The notes beneath the pieces are model-generated. The model was not told the DNA's origin and ran no database searches. It saw only the letters and a program-made list of their open reading frames with translations. A DNA stretch of 12,830 bases, from the NCBI GenBank assembly GCA_947372405.1, contig CANBTO010000080.1, forward strand, positions 1 through 12,830, written 5' to 3'. The translations under genes and the position numbers were made by a program. Position 1 is the first letter of the stretch. Every line of letters starts with the position of its first letter. Source of the DNA: Verrucomicrobiaceae bacterium (GTDB taxonomy: Bacteria; Verrucomicrobiota; Verrucomicrobiae; Verrucomicrobiales; Akkermansiaceae). This document shows positions 1 through 7,123 of the stretch, piece after piece.

Positions 1-1
1 C

Positions 2-283
2 TCCAACTCCTCCATGAAAAACATGGAGGAGGTTTTCAAAAACCGGGGCGACGGCATTTATATCGTCGGCCTGGACAAACACGCGGGATTCGTGACCGTG
101 AAAGGAACGACGCTGACTTTCGTCCATTCCTCTTATTACACGCCGCCCCACGCGGTTTGCGCCGAGCCGCTGCAAGGGAAAAACCCCTTCGTCGATTCCA
201 GTTACCGGGTCATCGGAAAAATCCTTGGGGACGAATCCCTGAAGCACTGGATCAAGGGCGAGAAGATTGAGATCAGGAAGTAA
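2..283 (+). CDS. C-terminal end of an uncharacterised protein, possibly NlpC/P60 (papain-like) hydrolase fold
   Basis: The reading frame is open from the first bases, so this is the tail of a longer gene that starts left of the window. An in-frame ATG at 14 is probably internal. The visible 93 residues include GIYIVGLDKHAGFV, then FVHSSY and SSYRVIGKI. From memory this resembles the C-terminal half of small secreted or lipoprotein cysteine-hydrolase-like proteins in Bacteroidetes and Verrucomicrobia, where the His of an H-x-G-F motif would be catalytic. The catalytic Cys would lie outside the window, so activity cannot be judged. It ends in TAA and is followed by a 243-base non-coding spacer. 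Being a real coding tail is fairly sure; the fold is a weak inference. Confidence 0.6.
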   Translation, partial: SNSSMKNMEEVFKNRGDGIYIVGLDKHAGFVTVKGTTLTFVHSSYYTPPHAVCAEPLQGKNPFVDSSYRVIGKILGDESLKHWIKGEKIEIRK

Positions 284-526
284 CAAGCGGAATCCTGTGG
301 GATGGACCGTTTGCCAAAATGGAATTCCGTAACCGGATTGCGTACTACGCATCTGGCGGCGGCCTGGAGTTCAAGCTTCAGCTTGCCTTCGCGATGACAA
401 GCTGAAGCTTGAACTCCTGACACACTCCTGGTTGCACCGGATCAAGGAGTTTTCGGCTATTAATTTTGACAAACGGTATAACCTTGAAACCTAACAAGAG
501 GATCGCGTGACTGAATCCCCAGTGCC
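284..526. other. Non-coding spacer between convergent genes
   Basis: This 243-base stretch separates two converging genes. It contains the hairpin at 366-417. To its right is an A/T-richer tract, about 455-500, with TTGACA at 466 and CTAACA at 491. I see no tRNA or other RNA gene and no credible ORF. Short frames across the hairpin are best explained as translation of the repeat. Confidence 0.6.
366..417. repeat. Perfect 20-bp inverted repeat with 12-nt loop (REP-like hairpin)
   Basis: Left arm 366-385 (GGAGTTCAAGCTTCAGCTTG) is the exact reverse complement of right arm 398-417. The loop is 386-397. Each arm contains AAGCTT and the near-repeat AGCTTCAGCTT. No T-tract follows either arm, so it is not a classical intrinsic terminator. 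It lies between convergent genes ending at 283 and 527, so it could still end transcription both ways. Translated, the arms read KLKLEL, a peptide I recall in many short spurious hypothetical proteins of Planctomycetes and Verrucomicrobia. This suggests a dispersed repeat family (REP or MITE-like). Confidence 0.85.
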
Positions 527-1261
527 TCACGGCAGCTTCCACGAGCTGCGGTATTTTTCGTATTCCGCCTTTGGCAGGAGGACGTAGAGTGGCTTGTCGG
601 CGGGTTCGATTTCGGCCACCAGCGTGCGCAGTTTCTTTTCATCCATGGTGGTGCAGCCGGCGGTGGTCTTGGTGCCGCCGCCGCGCCAGATGTGGAAGAA
701 GATCGATGAGCCGGCGTTGGGTACGGGTTTGGCGGTTGCGTTGTGGCCGATGAAGAGTTTGAGCGCGTGGGCGGGATCGTCCTGTTTCATCTGCTGTTTC
801 TTTTCCCATGCGGTGGCGGGCTCGTGGTCGATGACGACGTTGCGGTTGTATTGAGGTGATGCGGGGTCCTCGACCCAGAGGTCGCGTGAAGTGACGCGGT
901 GATAGGAAAGATCCGGGTGTTTGCGGACGGAGGACTCGTAGCCCCAGACGCCGCCGATGGTGAAAACTCCGGCGGGCGAGCGCATGTCGCCTTCCTTCTT
1001 GATCACGGCGCCGGGTGGCAGGGGGTGCATGCCAAGGCCCCAGACGAGGCCGTTTTTCCCGAGACGCGCCTGCCATGGCTCACCTGCGGGTTTCCACTGG
1101 CCGCCGGATTTCTGATAGAGCCGGAGCGTGGCCGTCGAGCTGTCCCAGGTATCCGCGATGCCGACGAGGCACTGGCTGGACGCCGCCGGCAACTCGAAGG
1201 CCCGGGCGGGAACGAGTGTGAAAAATGCGGACAGGGCGAGAACAAGACGACGACAAATCAT
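527..1261 (-). CDS. Secreted L,D-transpeptidase (YkuD family)
   Basis: YkuD-fold enzymes use a catalytic Cys to form or edit 3-3 peptidoglycan cross-links, or to attach proteins to the wall, outside the cytoplasmic membrane. With the start at 1261 the product is 244 aa. It opens with a signal peptide (MICRRLVLALSAFFTLVPARA, residues 1-21, likely cut before FELP). The catalytic block has FFHIW (His190) followed by TTAGCTTM with the nucleophile Cys203, the His/Gly-Cys arrangement of the family. An earlier DMRSPAGVFTIG segment (GDxxTPxGxF-like) matches the fold entrance. The frame is open back to 1393, but that would put residues in front of the signal peptide. ATG at 1273 is an equally possible start; neither has a strong ribosome site. 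It is divergent from the MFS gene. Substrate unknown. Confidence 0.88.
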   Translation of the reverse strand: MICRRLVLALSAFFTLVPARAFELPAASSQCLVGIADTWDSSTATLRLYQKSGGQWKPAGEPWQARLGKNGLVWGLGMHPLPPGAVIKKEGDMRSPAGVFTIGGVWGYESSVRKHPDLSYHRVTSRDLWVEDPASPQYNRNVVIDHEPATAWEKKQQMKQDDPAHALKLFIGHNATAKPVPNAGSSIFFHIWRGGGTKTTAGCTTMDEKKLRTLVAEIEPADKPLYVLLPKAEYEKYRSSWKLP

Positions 1262-1382
1262 GCCGCCAACCATGCGCCGCAATTGGCCCCGATCAAGGAC
1301 AAGAACTGCGAAACGGCTTGAGAGCATGCGGTGGATCAACATCGGCCTTCCCCATCGAGCCGGGCTGGGATAGACCCGCCGG
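1262..1382. promoter_or_regulatory. Divergent intergenic region, L,D-transpeptidase / MFS transporter
   Basis: This 121-base gap must carry the promoters for both outward genes. I could not pick out a convincing -35/-10 pair or an operator-like inverted repeat on either strand. The assignment rests on gene orientation alone. Confidence 0.4.
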
Positions 1383-2609
1383 GTGCGTGGCATTCAAGGC
1401 AGTCGGTCGGATCCAAGGGTGATTTTCGCCGTCTTGTGGGTGTCGTTTTTCTTTCTGGGTATGACGCCTGGGTTCTGGGTGCCGGCACTGACGAACATCC
1501 TGCGGGCGAGAGGGCTTGGTGATTGGATTCCGGCGGCGTTCCTGATCGCGCCGGTCTGCTCCTTGATCTCACCTTTGATCGGCGGGGCGCTAGCGGACCA
1601 GCGTATGGCGGCGGACCGTTTGTTCGCATGGTCCTCGCTGTTGTGCGCGCTGATGTTGCTGGCGGCGTTCTGGTGTCTGGACGCGGGCTGGCATCCGCTG
1701 TGGTTCGTGGTGTTTCTCGGGCTGTATTCGCTTTTTTCAGGACCCTCGTGGGGACTGTTGGCCACCATCTCGCTGACGAGCCTTTCGCATGCGGAGCGGC
1801 AGTTTCCATTGGTGCGTGTGGGGGGGACGCTTGGCTGGATGTGCGGAGGCTTGATCACCAGCTACGTTCTGCATGCGGACACAAGCCCGGTGGCGGGCTA
1901 CGCCTCGGTGGTGGCTCGATTCGCTTGCGGGATCATCGCCTTCATGTTGCCGCACACGCCGCCACTCGGCAGCGGAGCCACTTGGCGCAGCCGGCTCGGG
2001 CTCGACGCCTTCGTGCTGCTGAAACACCGCGACCAATGCGTGTTCTTCCTGGTGACGGCGTTGTTCTCGATCCCGCTTTCGGCCTTCTATATGTATGCGC
2101 CCGAGTTTCTCAAAGTGCTGGGTGACACCCATCCTGCCGGCACCATGGCCGTCGCCCAAGCGCTGGAGGTGTTGGGCATGCTGCTGCTCGGAGCGCTGAT
2201 GACCCGCTACCGGGTGAAGACGGTCCTGTTATGGGCTCTGGGGATGTCTGTGGCGCGCTTCGGTTTGAGCGCGGTGGCCGGTGTAACGGGTGTGATCGCG
2301 TGGCACATCGCCGGCGTGGCGCTGCACGGCTTGTGTTACACGCTCTACTTCATCACGGCGCAGGTGTTCCTGGACCGGCGGGTTGAGCCGGGGATGAAAG
2401 GGCAGGCGCAGGGTTTGCTGGCCATGGTATCCAGCGGAATCGGACCGCTGGTCGGCACGCTGGTCTGCGGTTGGATGCGTGACCACTACGTGTCGGCGGA
2501 CGGCCAGGGTTGGGCGCTGTTCTGGTCGGTCCTCGCGGCGATGATCGCCGGATGTTATGCCGTGTTCGCGATCTTCTATCAGGGCAGGAAACTGCGGGGA
2601 GTGGAGTAG
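1383..2609 (+). CDS. Major facilitator superfamily transporter, nucleoside:H+ symporter-like
   Basis: This is a polytopic membrane protein of 408 aa with about twelve hydrophobic helices, the usual size for MFS. LIGGALADQRMAADR follows the second helix in the place of the MFS loop 2-3 signature. The middle segment GPSWGLLATISLTSLSH, then RVGGTLGWMCGGLI, is reminiscent of the NupG/XapB nucleoside permeases (RLWGTIG-type motif). A short loop near 2390 precedes the last helices. Likely role: proton-driven uptake of a small metabolite, possibly a nucleoside; the substrate is inferred only from that resemblance. The GTG start at 1383 is the longest option. GTG at 1419 is possible, and no strong ribosome site decides it. 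The next membrane gene begins 28 bases downstream, so co-transcription is likely. Confidence 0.85.
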   Translation: MRGIQGSRSDPRVIFAVLWVSFFFLGMTPGFWVPALTNILRARGLGDWIPAAFLIAPVCSLISPLIGGALADQRMAADRLFAWSSLLCALMLLAAFWCLDAGWHPLWFVVFLGLYSLFSGPSWGLLATISLTSLSHAERQFPLVRVGGTLGWMCGGLITSYVLHADTSPVAGYASVVARFACGIIAFMLPHTPPLGSGATWRSRLGLDAFVLLKHRDQCVFFLVTALFSIPLSAFYMYAPEFLKVLGDTHPAGTMAVAQALEVLGMLLLGALMTRYRVKTVLLWALGMSVARFGLSAVAGVTGVIAWHIAGVALHGLCYTLYFITAQVFLDRRVEPGMKGQAQGLLAMVSSGIGPLVGTLVCGWMRDHYVSADGQGWALFWSVLAAMIAGCYAVFAIFYQGRKLRGVE

Positions 2610-2637
2610 GCTGTTGCATCCTTGCGAACCATGAGCC

Positions 2638-3204
2638 ATGTTAGATGAAGAAATGACCACCACGGCGGCAACAAGGCGTTTTCGTATCATGATGGCTGCG
2701 TTCATCGCAGGGCTGCTGGTCAGCGGGATCACGGCGTTCCCGCTGCTGACGGAGATGAAGCTCTTGACCCAATGGATCGGCCTTGGTGAGGCGGTCTCGC
2801 CTGAAGGTCACTCCGGATTTGGGTTTTGGATGCTCACCGTGAAGTTCGGTCTGGAAGATGTCCATGCGCGCTATCCGTGGATCGCATACGGCACTGACTG
2901 GCTGGCGTTCGGGCACATCATCATCGCGCTTTTCTTCATCGGGCCTCTGTTCCACCCGAAAGGGAGCCGTTCGGTGATTTTTGCCGGGATCGCCGCGTGC
3001 CTTCTGGTGGTTCCGCTGGCGATTGTTTGCGGCGCGATCCGCGGGATCCCTATTTATTGGCGGCTGATTGATTGTTCGTTCGGGTTTTTCGGGATACTGC
3101 CCTTGCTCTATTGCCTGAGACTGCTCCGGTTTATCGAGACGAAACAACCGATTCCCCAAGGAGAAACACCCAATTTCAAACCCAAACCACCACGGTCGCC
3201 CTGA
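2638..3204 (+). CDS. Conserved four-helix inner-membrane protein of unknown function
   Basis: I do not know a function. The 188-aa product has a first helix at about residues 17-36, a soluble loop, and three further helices at about 88-105, 112-133 and 143-162. The loop-helix stretch ARYPWIAYGTDWLAFGH and the later IPIYWRLIDCSFGFFG look strongly conserved. From memory they mark an uncharacterised family found in Bacteroidetes and Verrucomicrobia. The C-terminus is a polar, Pro/Lys-rich tail. ATG at 2638 is the longest start; ATG at 2653 follows a GA-rich GATGAAGAA and is equally credible. It is 28 bases after the MFS gene, so probably one transcript. The overlap of TGTTAGA (2639-2645) with the start region is noted separately. 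Confidence 0.75.
   Translation: MLDEEMTTTAATRRFRIMMAAFIAGLLVSGITAFPLLTEMKLLTQWIGLGEAVSPEGHSGFGFWMLTVKFGLEDVHARYPWIAYGTDWLAFGHIIIALFFIGPLFHPKGSRSVIFAGIAACLLVVPLAIVCGAIRGIPIYWRLIDCSFGFFGILPLLYCLRLLRFIETKQPIPQGETPNFKPKPPRSP
2639..2645 (-). repeat. TCTAACA copy on the minus strand
   Basis: TGTTAGA on the + strand spans the ATG of the four-helix membrane gene (ATG TTA GAT) and introduces a rare Leu TTA codon. It is the only perfect copy on this strand. Confidence 0.7.
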
Positions 3205-3228
3205 GGTGGAGTGAGACGTTCGGAAAAT

Positions 3229-3735
3229 ATGAAAAATCCCAGACGATGCATTCTGGCAGTGGTTGGTATCGCGCTGTTTTTTCGCGGGTTTGTGCAGACC
3301 TCTGAGACTGAATTGCAAATCAATGTTCATTCCGGAATGTTGAGAAGACGCCATACGGCTTTTGGCATTCAGACCTTCATTTCCGAGCCAACGTCGAACG
3401 CACTGTCGCGTGCTGCGAGGAGAGATGGATCTGGATCCGATTGGCTCGTTGTTGCCACGAGATCCTATTATCAGCGACCCTGCAGGGAGGATTACAGAAA
3501 TCTAATTGTCTGTGTGGCGGGGATCTGCGAAAGTTGCGGGAATCAGGACGAGTCCAAACGATTTGCTGAATCCGTGCTTGATGAACTCAGTGGAAGCCGT
3601 TCCATCAGCCGGACGCTACGCCATGTGTTACGAATGCGTGACGTTGTTTCCGCCAACATTACCCGCACATCTCTCATTGAGGCGTGGGAGACCACCAGGC
3701 AGGATCCGGCGTTCCCGCCTGCCAGTCCTTCGTGA
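3229..3735 (+). CDS. Small membrane-anchored or exported hypothetical protein with a Cys cluster
   Basis: This is not a family I can name. From ATG 3229 it is 168 aa: a basic start (MKNPRR), then a hydrophobic segment (residues 7-19, CILAVVGIALFFR) that could be a signal peptide or anchor. A polar body follows. Four Cys fall within 21 residues (CREDY...C...CESCG, spacing C-x11-C-x4-C-x2-C), which could bind metal or form disulfides. The frame also opens at GTG 3211 (174 aa); the GGTGGA upstream would abut that start, so ATG 3229 is preferred because it places the hydrophobic segment at the N-terminus. It lies 24 bases after the previous gene. It looks less GC-biased in codon choice than its neighbours, which may mean weak constraint or transfer. 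Real coding status is likely but not certain. Confidence 0.6.
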   Translation: MKNPRRCILAVVGIALFFRGFVQTSETELQINVHSGMLRRRHTAFGIQTFISEPTSNALSRAARRDGSGSDWLVVATRSYYQRPCREDYRNLIVCVAGICESCGNQDESKRFAESVLDELSGSRSISRTLRHVLRMRDVVSANITRTSLIEAWETTRQDPAFPPASPS

Positions 3736-3790
3736 GCGACGAAAGCAAATGGCCGGGAGTGAAGTGCGTCAAATGGTTGGAACCACAAGT

Positions 3791-4927
3791 TCAGAGCGCC
3801 GCCGCGATCTTCTCCAAGCCTTCGAGCATCCTGGCTCGCGGGCAGCCAAAGTTAAAGCGGATGTGCTGTTGCCAGCCGAAGTAGGCGCCGTCTGATAGAA
3901 AGAGACCGGCGTTCTTTTCGAAATGTTGGGCCGGGTTTTCGATATTCATGGCGCTGGCGTCGATCCAGGCGAGGTAGGTGGCGTCGCCGGGCTTGATCGA
4001 GAGGCCGGGGCAGCGGGTGTGGATGAAATCGACGAGGGTGTCGCGGTTTTGTTTGAGGTAGGCGACGAGTTCCCTGCGCCATGGTTCGCCGTGGCGGTAG
4101 GCGGCTTCAGCGGCGTAGTAGGAGAGGGCGTTGATTTCCGAAAGGGTGTGGCCGCGGGCGGCGCAGAATTTCCGGCGGACGCTGTCGTTGGGGATGACGG
4201 CGTAGGCGTAACCGAGGCCGGCGATGTTCCAGGTCTTGCTGGGGGAGAGCAAGGTGATGGTGCGTTCGGCGAAACGCGGGGGGAGGTTGAGGGCGGAGAA
4301 ATGGGGAGTGGCGGGTTCGTCAAAGACGAGGTCGCAGTGGATTTCGTCGGAAACGAGGATGAGGTCGTGGCGCTCGCAGAATCCGGCGAGTTGCTCGATG
4401 TCCGCCTTGGTGAAGACACGGCCTAACGGATTCTGCGGATTGCAGAGCAGGAAGACCTTGGTGGCGGGAGTGACGGATTTCTCCATGGTTTCCCAATCGA
4501 AGCTCCACTGGCCGTCGGTGAGGATGTGATCGACGGTGATGAGTTCGGCCTTGGCGTCGTGATGGGAGCCGATGAAGGGTGGATAGACGGGGGTGCAGGT
4601 GAGGACGGATTCGACGGGTTGGCAGAATGCGCGGATGGCGAGGGATAGCGCGGGGACGAGACCACCGAGGTGGACGATGTGATCGAGCGGGACGGTGGCA
4701 CCGCGGCGCTCGCGCAGGTAGGTGAGGATGGCGTCGTTGAGGCCTTCGTGGGCCTGGGCGTAGCCGAAGACGCCATGGTCCACGCGCTTGTGGAGGGCCT
4801 CGATGATGCAGGGGGCGGAGGTGAAATCCATGTCCGCGACCCAGAAGGGATCGAGCTCTGGGCGGCGATCGTATTTGATGCAGCCGGTACCGCGGCGTGG
4901 AACGGGTGTGTCGAAGTCGAATGTCAT
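3791..4927 (-). CDS. PLP-dependent C-S lyase / aminotransferase of the MalY/PatB type (cystathionine beta-lyase)
   Basis: This cytosolic fold-type I pyridoxal-phosphate enzyme should cleave the C-beta-S bond of cystathionine or related cysteine conjugates, giving homocysteine or a thiol plus pyruvate and ammonia. The 378-aa length fits MalY/PatB (about 390). It begins TFDFDTPVPRRGTGCIKYD, the typical family opening. It then shows PFWVADMDF, LCNPQNPLGRVF, the aspartate motif LVSDEIHCDL and the PLP lysine in SPSKTWNIAGL (Lys231). RFNFGCPR near the end holds the carboxylate-binding Arg. The frame is open far upstream (to 5395), but homology starts at ATG 4927, preceded by an in-frame GTG; no clear ribosome site is visible. 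Methionine biosynthesis or a regulatory MalY-like side role are both possible. Confidence 0.93.
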   Translation of the reverse strand: MTFDFDTPVPRRGTGCIKYDRRPELDPFWVADMDFTSAPCIIEALHKRVDHGVFGYAQAHEGLNDAILTYLRERRGATVPLDHIVHLGGLVPALSLAIRAFCQPVESVLTCTPVYPPFIGSHHDAKAELITVDHILTDGQWSFDWETMEKSVTPATKVFLLCNPQNPLGRVFTKADIEQLAGFCERHDLILVSDEIHCDLVFDEPATPHFSALNLPPRFAERTITLLSPSKTWNIAGLGYAYAVIPNDSVRRKFCAARGHTLSEINALSYYAAEAAYRHGEPWRRELVAYLKQNRDTLVDFIHTRCPGLSIKPGDATYLAWIDASAMNIENPAQHFEKNAGLFLSDGAYFGWQQHIRFNFGCPRARMLEGLEKIAAAL

Positions 4928-5020
4928 CACGGGGGTTCTCGCGGTGTATGGGCCGGGTTTCAAGCGGGGATTGCGGATTGTGGATCGTGGATTGTGGATT
5001 ATGGTGGGCATCGTTTCCGC
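4928..5020. promoter_or_regulatory. Divergent spacer, C-S lyase / MBL-fold hydrolase
   Basis: These 93 bases separate two outward-facing genes and must serve both promoters. The centre is occupied by a 7-bp tandem repeat (4968-5004). No clear -35/-10 pair was found. Confidence 0.45.
4968..5004. repeat. Five-unit heptamer tandem repeat (GGATTGT-type)
   Basis: Units are GGATTGC 4968-4974, GGATTGT 4975-4981, GGATCGT 4982-4988, GGATTGT 4989-4995 and GGATTAT 4996-5002, then GG. The period is exactly 7. On the other strand it reads as CCACAAT-like units. It sits in the divergent promoter spacer. I recall similar ATCCACA/ATCCGCA runs between genes of other bacteria. It may be a variable-number repeat or a binding-site array. 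Confidence 0.85.
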
Positions 5021-5980
5021 ATGCCCCGACTTTTTCAAAATCCCTGGCCGCATGAGGCGCACCGGATCACGGATATTTTCCGGTGGAAATTCGGATTGTT
5101 GGCGAAGGAGCCTTCGGAGCTGCCGGACGCGCCGGATGAGCCTGCGGGCTGGCGGAAAGTGGAGCGTGGTGAGATCGCTGTGGTGCCGGAAACGGGCTGG
5201 CGGGCGGTGTGGCTGGGCCACGCCTCGTTCCTGTTGCAAGGTGGCGGGGTCTCGCTGCTGGTGGACCCGGTGTTCGCGAATCACTGCGGACCGTTTCCGA
5301 TTCCGAGCCTTTACCGAAAGGTGGCGCTGCCTTGCGGGCTGGCGGATCTGCCGGAGATCGACGCGGTGCTGCTGACACACACGCACTATGACCATCTCGA
5401 TCTAACAACCCTGCGTGAACTCGGGGCTGACACGCCGGTGCTGATCGCCGAGGGCCATGCGGAGTGGCTGCGGAGGAAGGGTTTCAACAAGGTGCGGGAG
5501 CTCGTGTGGCATGAGAGCGATGAGATATCTCCCGGTATCCGGGTAACCGCCACTCCGGCGCAGCATTTCACGGCGCGCACCGGAATGGACCGCAATCACG
5601 GGCATTGGTGCGGCTGGCTTATCGAGGGCGCGGGCTGCAAACTGTGGCACGCGGGGGACAGCGGATGGTGTCCGGCATTCGCGGAGATCGGCGGGAGATA
5701 CGGGCCGATGGATTTTGGGATGATCCCGATCGGGGCCTATCAGCCGCGCAGGATCATGAAGCCGATGCACATGAATCCGGCGGAGGCGGTGAGGGTTTTC
5801 CAGGAAACGAGGTGCCGCCTGGCGGTGGCGATGCACTGGGGGACCTTCGCTCTAACAGACGAGCCGCTGGGTGAACCGCCGCTGCTGTTGGCCCGGGAAT
5901 TGCGGAACCAGGCGATCACCGCGGACCGCTTCGTGGCCGGTAGGGTGGGGGATGTGTGGCGGATCGAGGCGGTTATTTGA
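5021..5980 (+). CDS. MBL-fold metal-dependent hydrolase, NAPE-PLD/UlaG-like
   Basis: This 319-aa cytosolic enzyme has the two-metal metallo-beta-lactamase active site: LLTHTHYDHLD (His120, His122, Asp124, His125), a later His in AQHFTAR, Asp in HAGDSGW and His in AMHWGTF. The segments TGMDRNHGHWCGWLIE and GAYQPRRIMKPMHMNPAEAV match the N-acyl-phosphatidylethanolamine-hydrolysing phospholipase D branch. Hydrolysis of a phosphodiester or lipid-type substrate is therefore likely, though bacterial members are mostly untested. The frame is open back to 4670 only as antisense to the C-S lyase gene. ATG 5021 gives the expected N-terminus (MPRLFQNPWPHEAH), with GGTGGG about 12 bases upstream. It carries two TCTAACA copies, each encoding Leu-Thr. 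Its stop overlaps that of the convergent downstream gene. Confidence 0.9.
   Translation: MPRLFQNPWPHEAHRITDIFRWKFGLLAKEPSELPDAPDEPAGWRKVERGEIAVVPETGWRAVWLGHASFLLQGGGVSLLVDPVFANHCGPFPIPSLYRKVALPCGLADLPEIDAVLLTHTHYDHLDLTTLRELGADTPVLIAEGHAEWLRRKGFNKVRELVWHESDEISPGIRVTATPAQHFTARTGMDRNHGHWCGWLIEGAGCKLWHAGDSGWCPAFAEIGGRYGPMDFGMIPIGAYQPRRIMKPMHMNPAEAVRVFQETRCRLAVAMHWGTFALTDEPLGEPPLLLARELRNQAITADRFVAGRVGDVWRIEAVI
5401..5407 (+). repeat. TCTAACA copy inside the MBL-fold gene, metal-site loop
   Basis: In frame as GAT CTA ACA, giving Asp-Leu-Thr directly after the HxHxDH metal motif. Confidence 0.7.
5851..5857 (+). repeat. TCTAACA copy near the 3' end of the MBL-fold gene
   Basis: In frame as GCT CTA ACA, giving Ala-Leu-Thr after the HWGTF metal ligand. 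Confidence 0.7.
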
Positions 5981-6458
5981 GGTAATCCTCGACGCCTTCA
6001 TTGCCGGGCGTCCAGTATTTGATTGAGCGGACCTTGCCGTCGCTGAGAGAGAGTATGGTGACCTTGCCGGGCTGTGCGGGAAACCTGGCGATGAGTGCCG
6101 CGTCATCGCCAAGAATAATGCGGTGGTTGTATTTCTTCATTTTCGGCAAGGCGAACATACGGCCGACCGCGGGCATGCCGTTGATGTTGGCGACATAGAC
6201 GGCCTTCTTGCCGGGCAGGTAGTCCTTGCCGAGGGTGGTGAGCGCGGAGTTCGCCTTCTTGCCGGTCTCCATGTCCTGGCTGACGAGCAGGAAGCGTGTT
6301 TCAGAGGGCTTGAGGGTGAAAGCGATTTCGAACTGGTCCTTGGCTTGGAAGGCTTCCACGCGCTGGCCGGTCTCATAAGGTGCGGCGAAGGAGAGGACGG
6401 TGCCTAGCAGGGTGACGGCGAGAGTGGCTGCGGATTTCCTGAGGAGGACGATGTTCAT
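5973..6458 (-). CDS. Exported thioredoxin-fold-like protein lacking a CxxC motif
   Basis: The 161-aa product starts with a signal peptide (MNIVLLRKSAATLAVTLLGTVLSFA, cut before APYE), so it acts outside the cytoplasm. The mature part opens GQRVEAFQAKDQ, continues FLLVSQDMETGKK, then YVANINGMPAVGRMFALPKMKKY and ends TILSLSDGKV. From memory this matches a small conserved family, sometimes mislabelled FAD/FMN-containing dehydrogenase, that looks like a thioredoxin/peroxiredoxin fold with the catalytic CxxC replaced (here SQDM at that place). Without the cysteines, a redox role is doubtful; a binding or chaperone role is possible. The start is fixed by the signal peptide; the frame runs on to 6650 without support. 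It overlaps the hydrolase stop by 8 bases and diverges from YceI. Confidence 0.72.
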   Translation of the reverse strand: MNIVLLRKSAATLAVTLLGTVLSFAAPYETGQRVEAFQAKDQFEIAFTLKPSETRFLLVSQDMETGKKANSALTTLGKDYLPGKKAVYVANINGMPAVGRMFALPKMKKYNHRIILGDDAALIARFPAQPGKVTILSLSDGKVRSIKYWTPGNEGVEDYLK

Positions 6459-6555
6459 GGTGGTTTCTGGAGTCCGGGCAATTAGTAACACATTGGACAG
6501 ATCGCAAGCAAAAGTTTGCATGCCGGCGCTTGTTGGGTGAATGATTCCATACCAG
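6459..6555. promoter_or_regulatory. Divergent promoter region, thioredoxin-like gene / YceI operon
   Basis: This 97-base spacer holds an A/T-rich core (about 6480-6520) with TTGGACA near 6493 and an imperfect inverted repeat around GCAAAAGTTTGC. It plausibly drives both outward genes, but no -35/-10 pair is convincing. Confidence 0.4.
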
Positions 6556-7101
6556 ATGAAAGCACTGTTACTCACCGCCGCCTGCATGGCCTGCGGTTTC
6601 GCCAGCACCCGCGCCGCTTCGATGGAAGTGGATACCGACCGCAGCCGCATTCAGGCGGACGCGAAAGCCACCGGCCACGAGTTCACCGGAACTCTGGAGA
6701 AATACACCATCACTGCGGCCGGCGACGCGGACAGCCACAAACCCACGGCCCTCAACCTGACGTGGAACTTCAGCGATCTGAAGACGGGCGATGAGAAGCG
6801 TGACAAGGAGATGGTCAAATGGCTGGGCGGCGGTAATCCGACCGGTTCCTTCAAGTTCATCAAGTCCTGGAGCGAAACGCCCACCGGTGGCAGCGCGCAG
6901 GGAACCCTGACGATCAACGGCGTCTCCAAGATTGTCGCGGTTTCCTACACACTGAAACAGGACGGCGACTGGATGACAATCGACGGCAGGGCGAGCATGG
7001 ACTATCAGGATTTCAAGTTGCCGATCATCCGCGCGATGGCGCTGATGACGGTGGATCCGCAGCTGGTGATCCGCCTGCACGTGGTCGGCAAGGTGAAATG
7101 A
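6556..7101 (+). CDS. YceI family exported lipid-binding protein
   Basis: YceI proteins are periplasmic lipocalin-like barrels that bind polyisoprenoid chains or amphiphiles. The 181-aa product has a signal peptide (MKALLLTAACMACGFASTRA, likely cut at Ala20) followed by the family opening EVDTDRSRIQADAKATGHEFTG. The central part shows WNFSDLKTGDEKRDKEMVKWL, the family's characteristic D-x-K-T-G-x-x-x-R-D block, and then NPTGSFKF. The length agrees with YceI (about 190). An in-frame ATG at 6541 would add five residues (MIPYQ) in front of the signal peptide; 6556 is preferred. No strong Shine-Dalgarno. The prenyl synthase starts 22 bases after it. That proximity fits isoprenoid handling. Confidence 0.9.
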   Translation: MKALLLTAACMACGFASTRAASMEVDTDRSRIQADAKATGHEFTGTLEKYTITAAGDADSHKPTALNLTWNFSDLKTGDEKRDKEMVKWLGGGNPTGSFKFIKSWSETPTGGSAQGTLTINGVSKIVAVSYTLKQDGDWMTIDGRASMDYQDFKLPIIRAMALMTVDPQLVIRLHVVGKVK

Positions 7102-7123
7102 ACGAACCCCCATTCCTACATCC

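Noticed and set aside
366..417. Hairpin as an intrinsic terminator
   Set aside because: No T-run follows either arm; a repeat family explains it better, although termination is not excluded.
202..423. Short minus-strand frame containing KLKLEL
   Set aside because: It is translation of the hairpin repeat, overlapping the first gene's tail.
466..494. TTGACA-based promoter in the left spacer
   Set aside because: There is no -10 box at proper spacing and no gene follows on that strand.
3923..4426. 167-aa plus-strand frame opposite the C-S lyase
   Set aside because: Low-complexity Gly/Val/Glu-rich composition typical of the antisense of a GC-rich gene.
4670..5020. Long N-terminal extension of the MBL-fold gene
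   Set aside because: The extension is antisense to the C-S lyase gene and crosses the heptamer repeat; homology starts at ATG 5021.
4928..5395. 156-residue N-terminal extension of the C-S lyase
   Set aside because: It is antisense to the MBL-fold gene and includes translated heptamer repeat; family homology begins at 4927.
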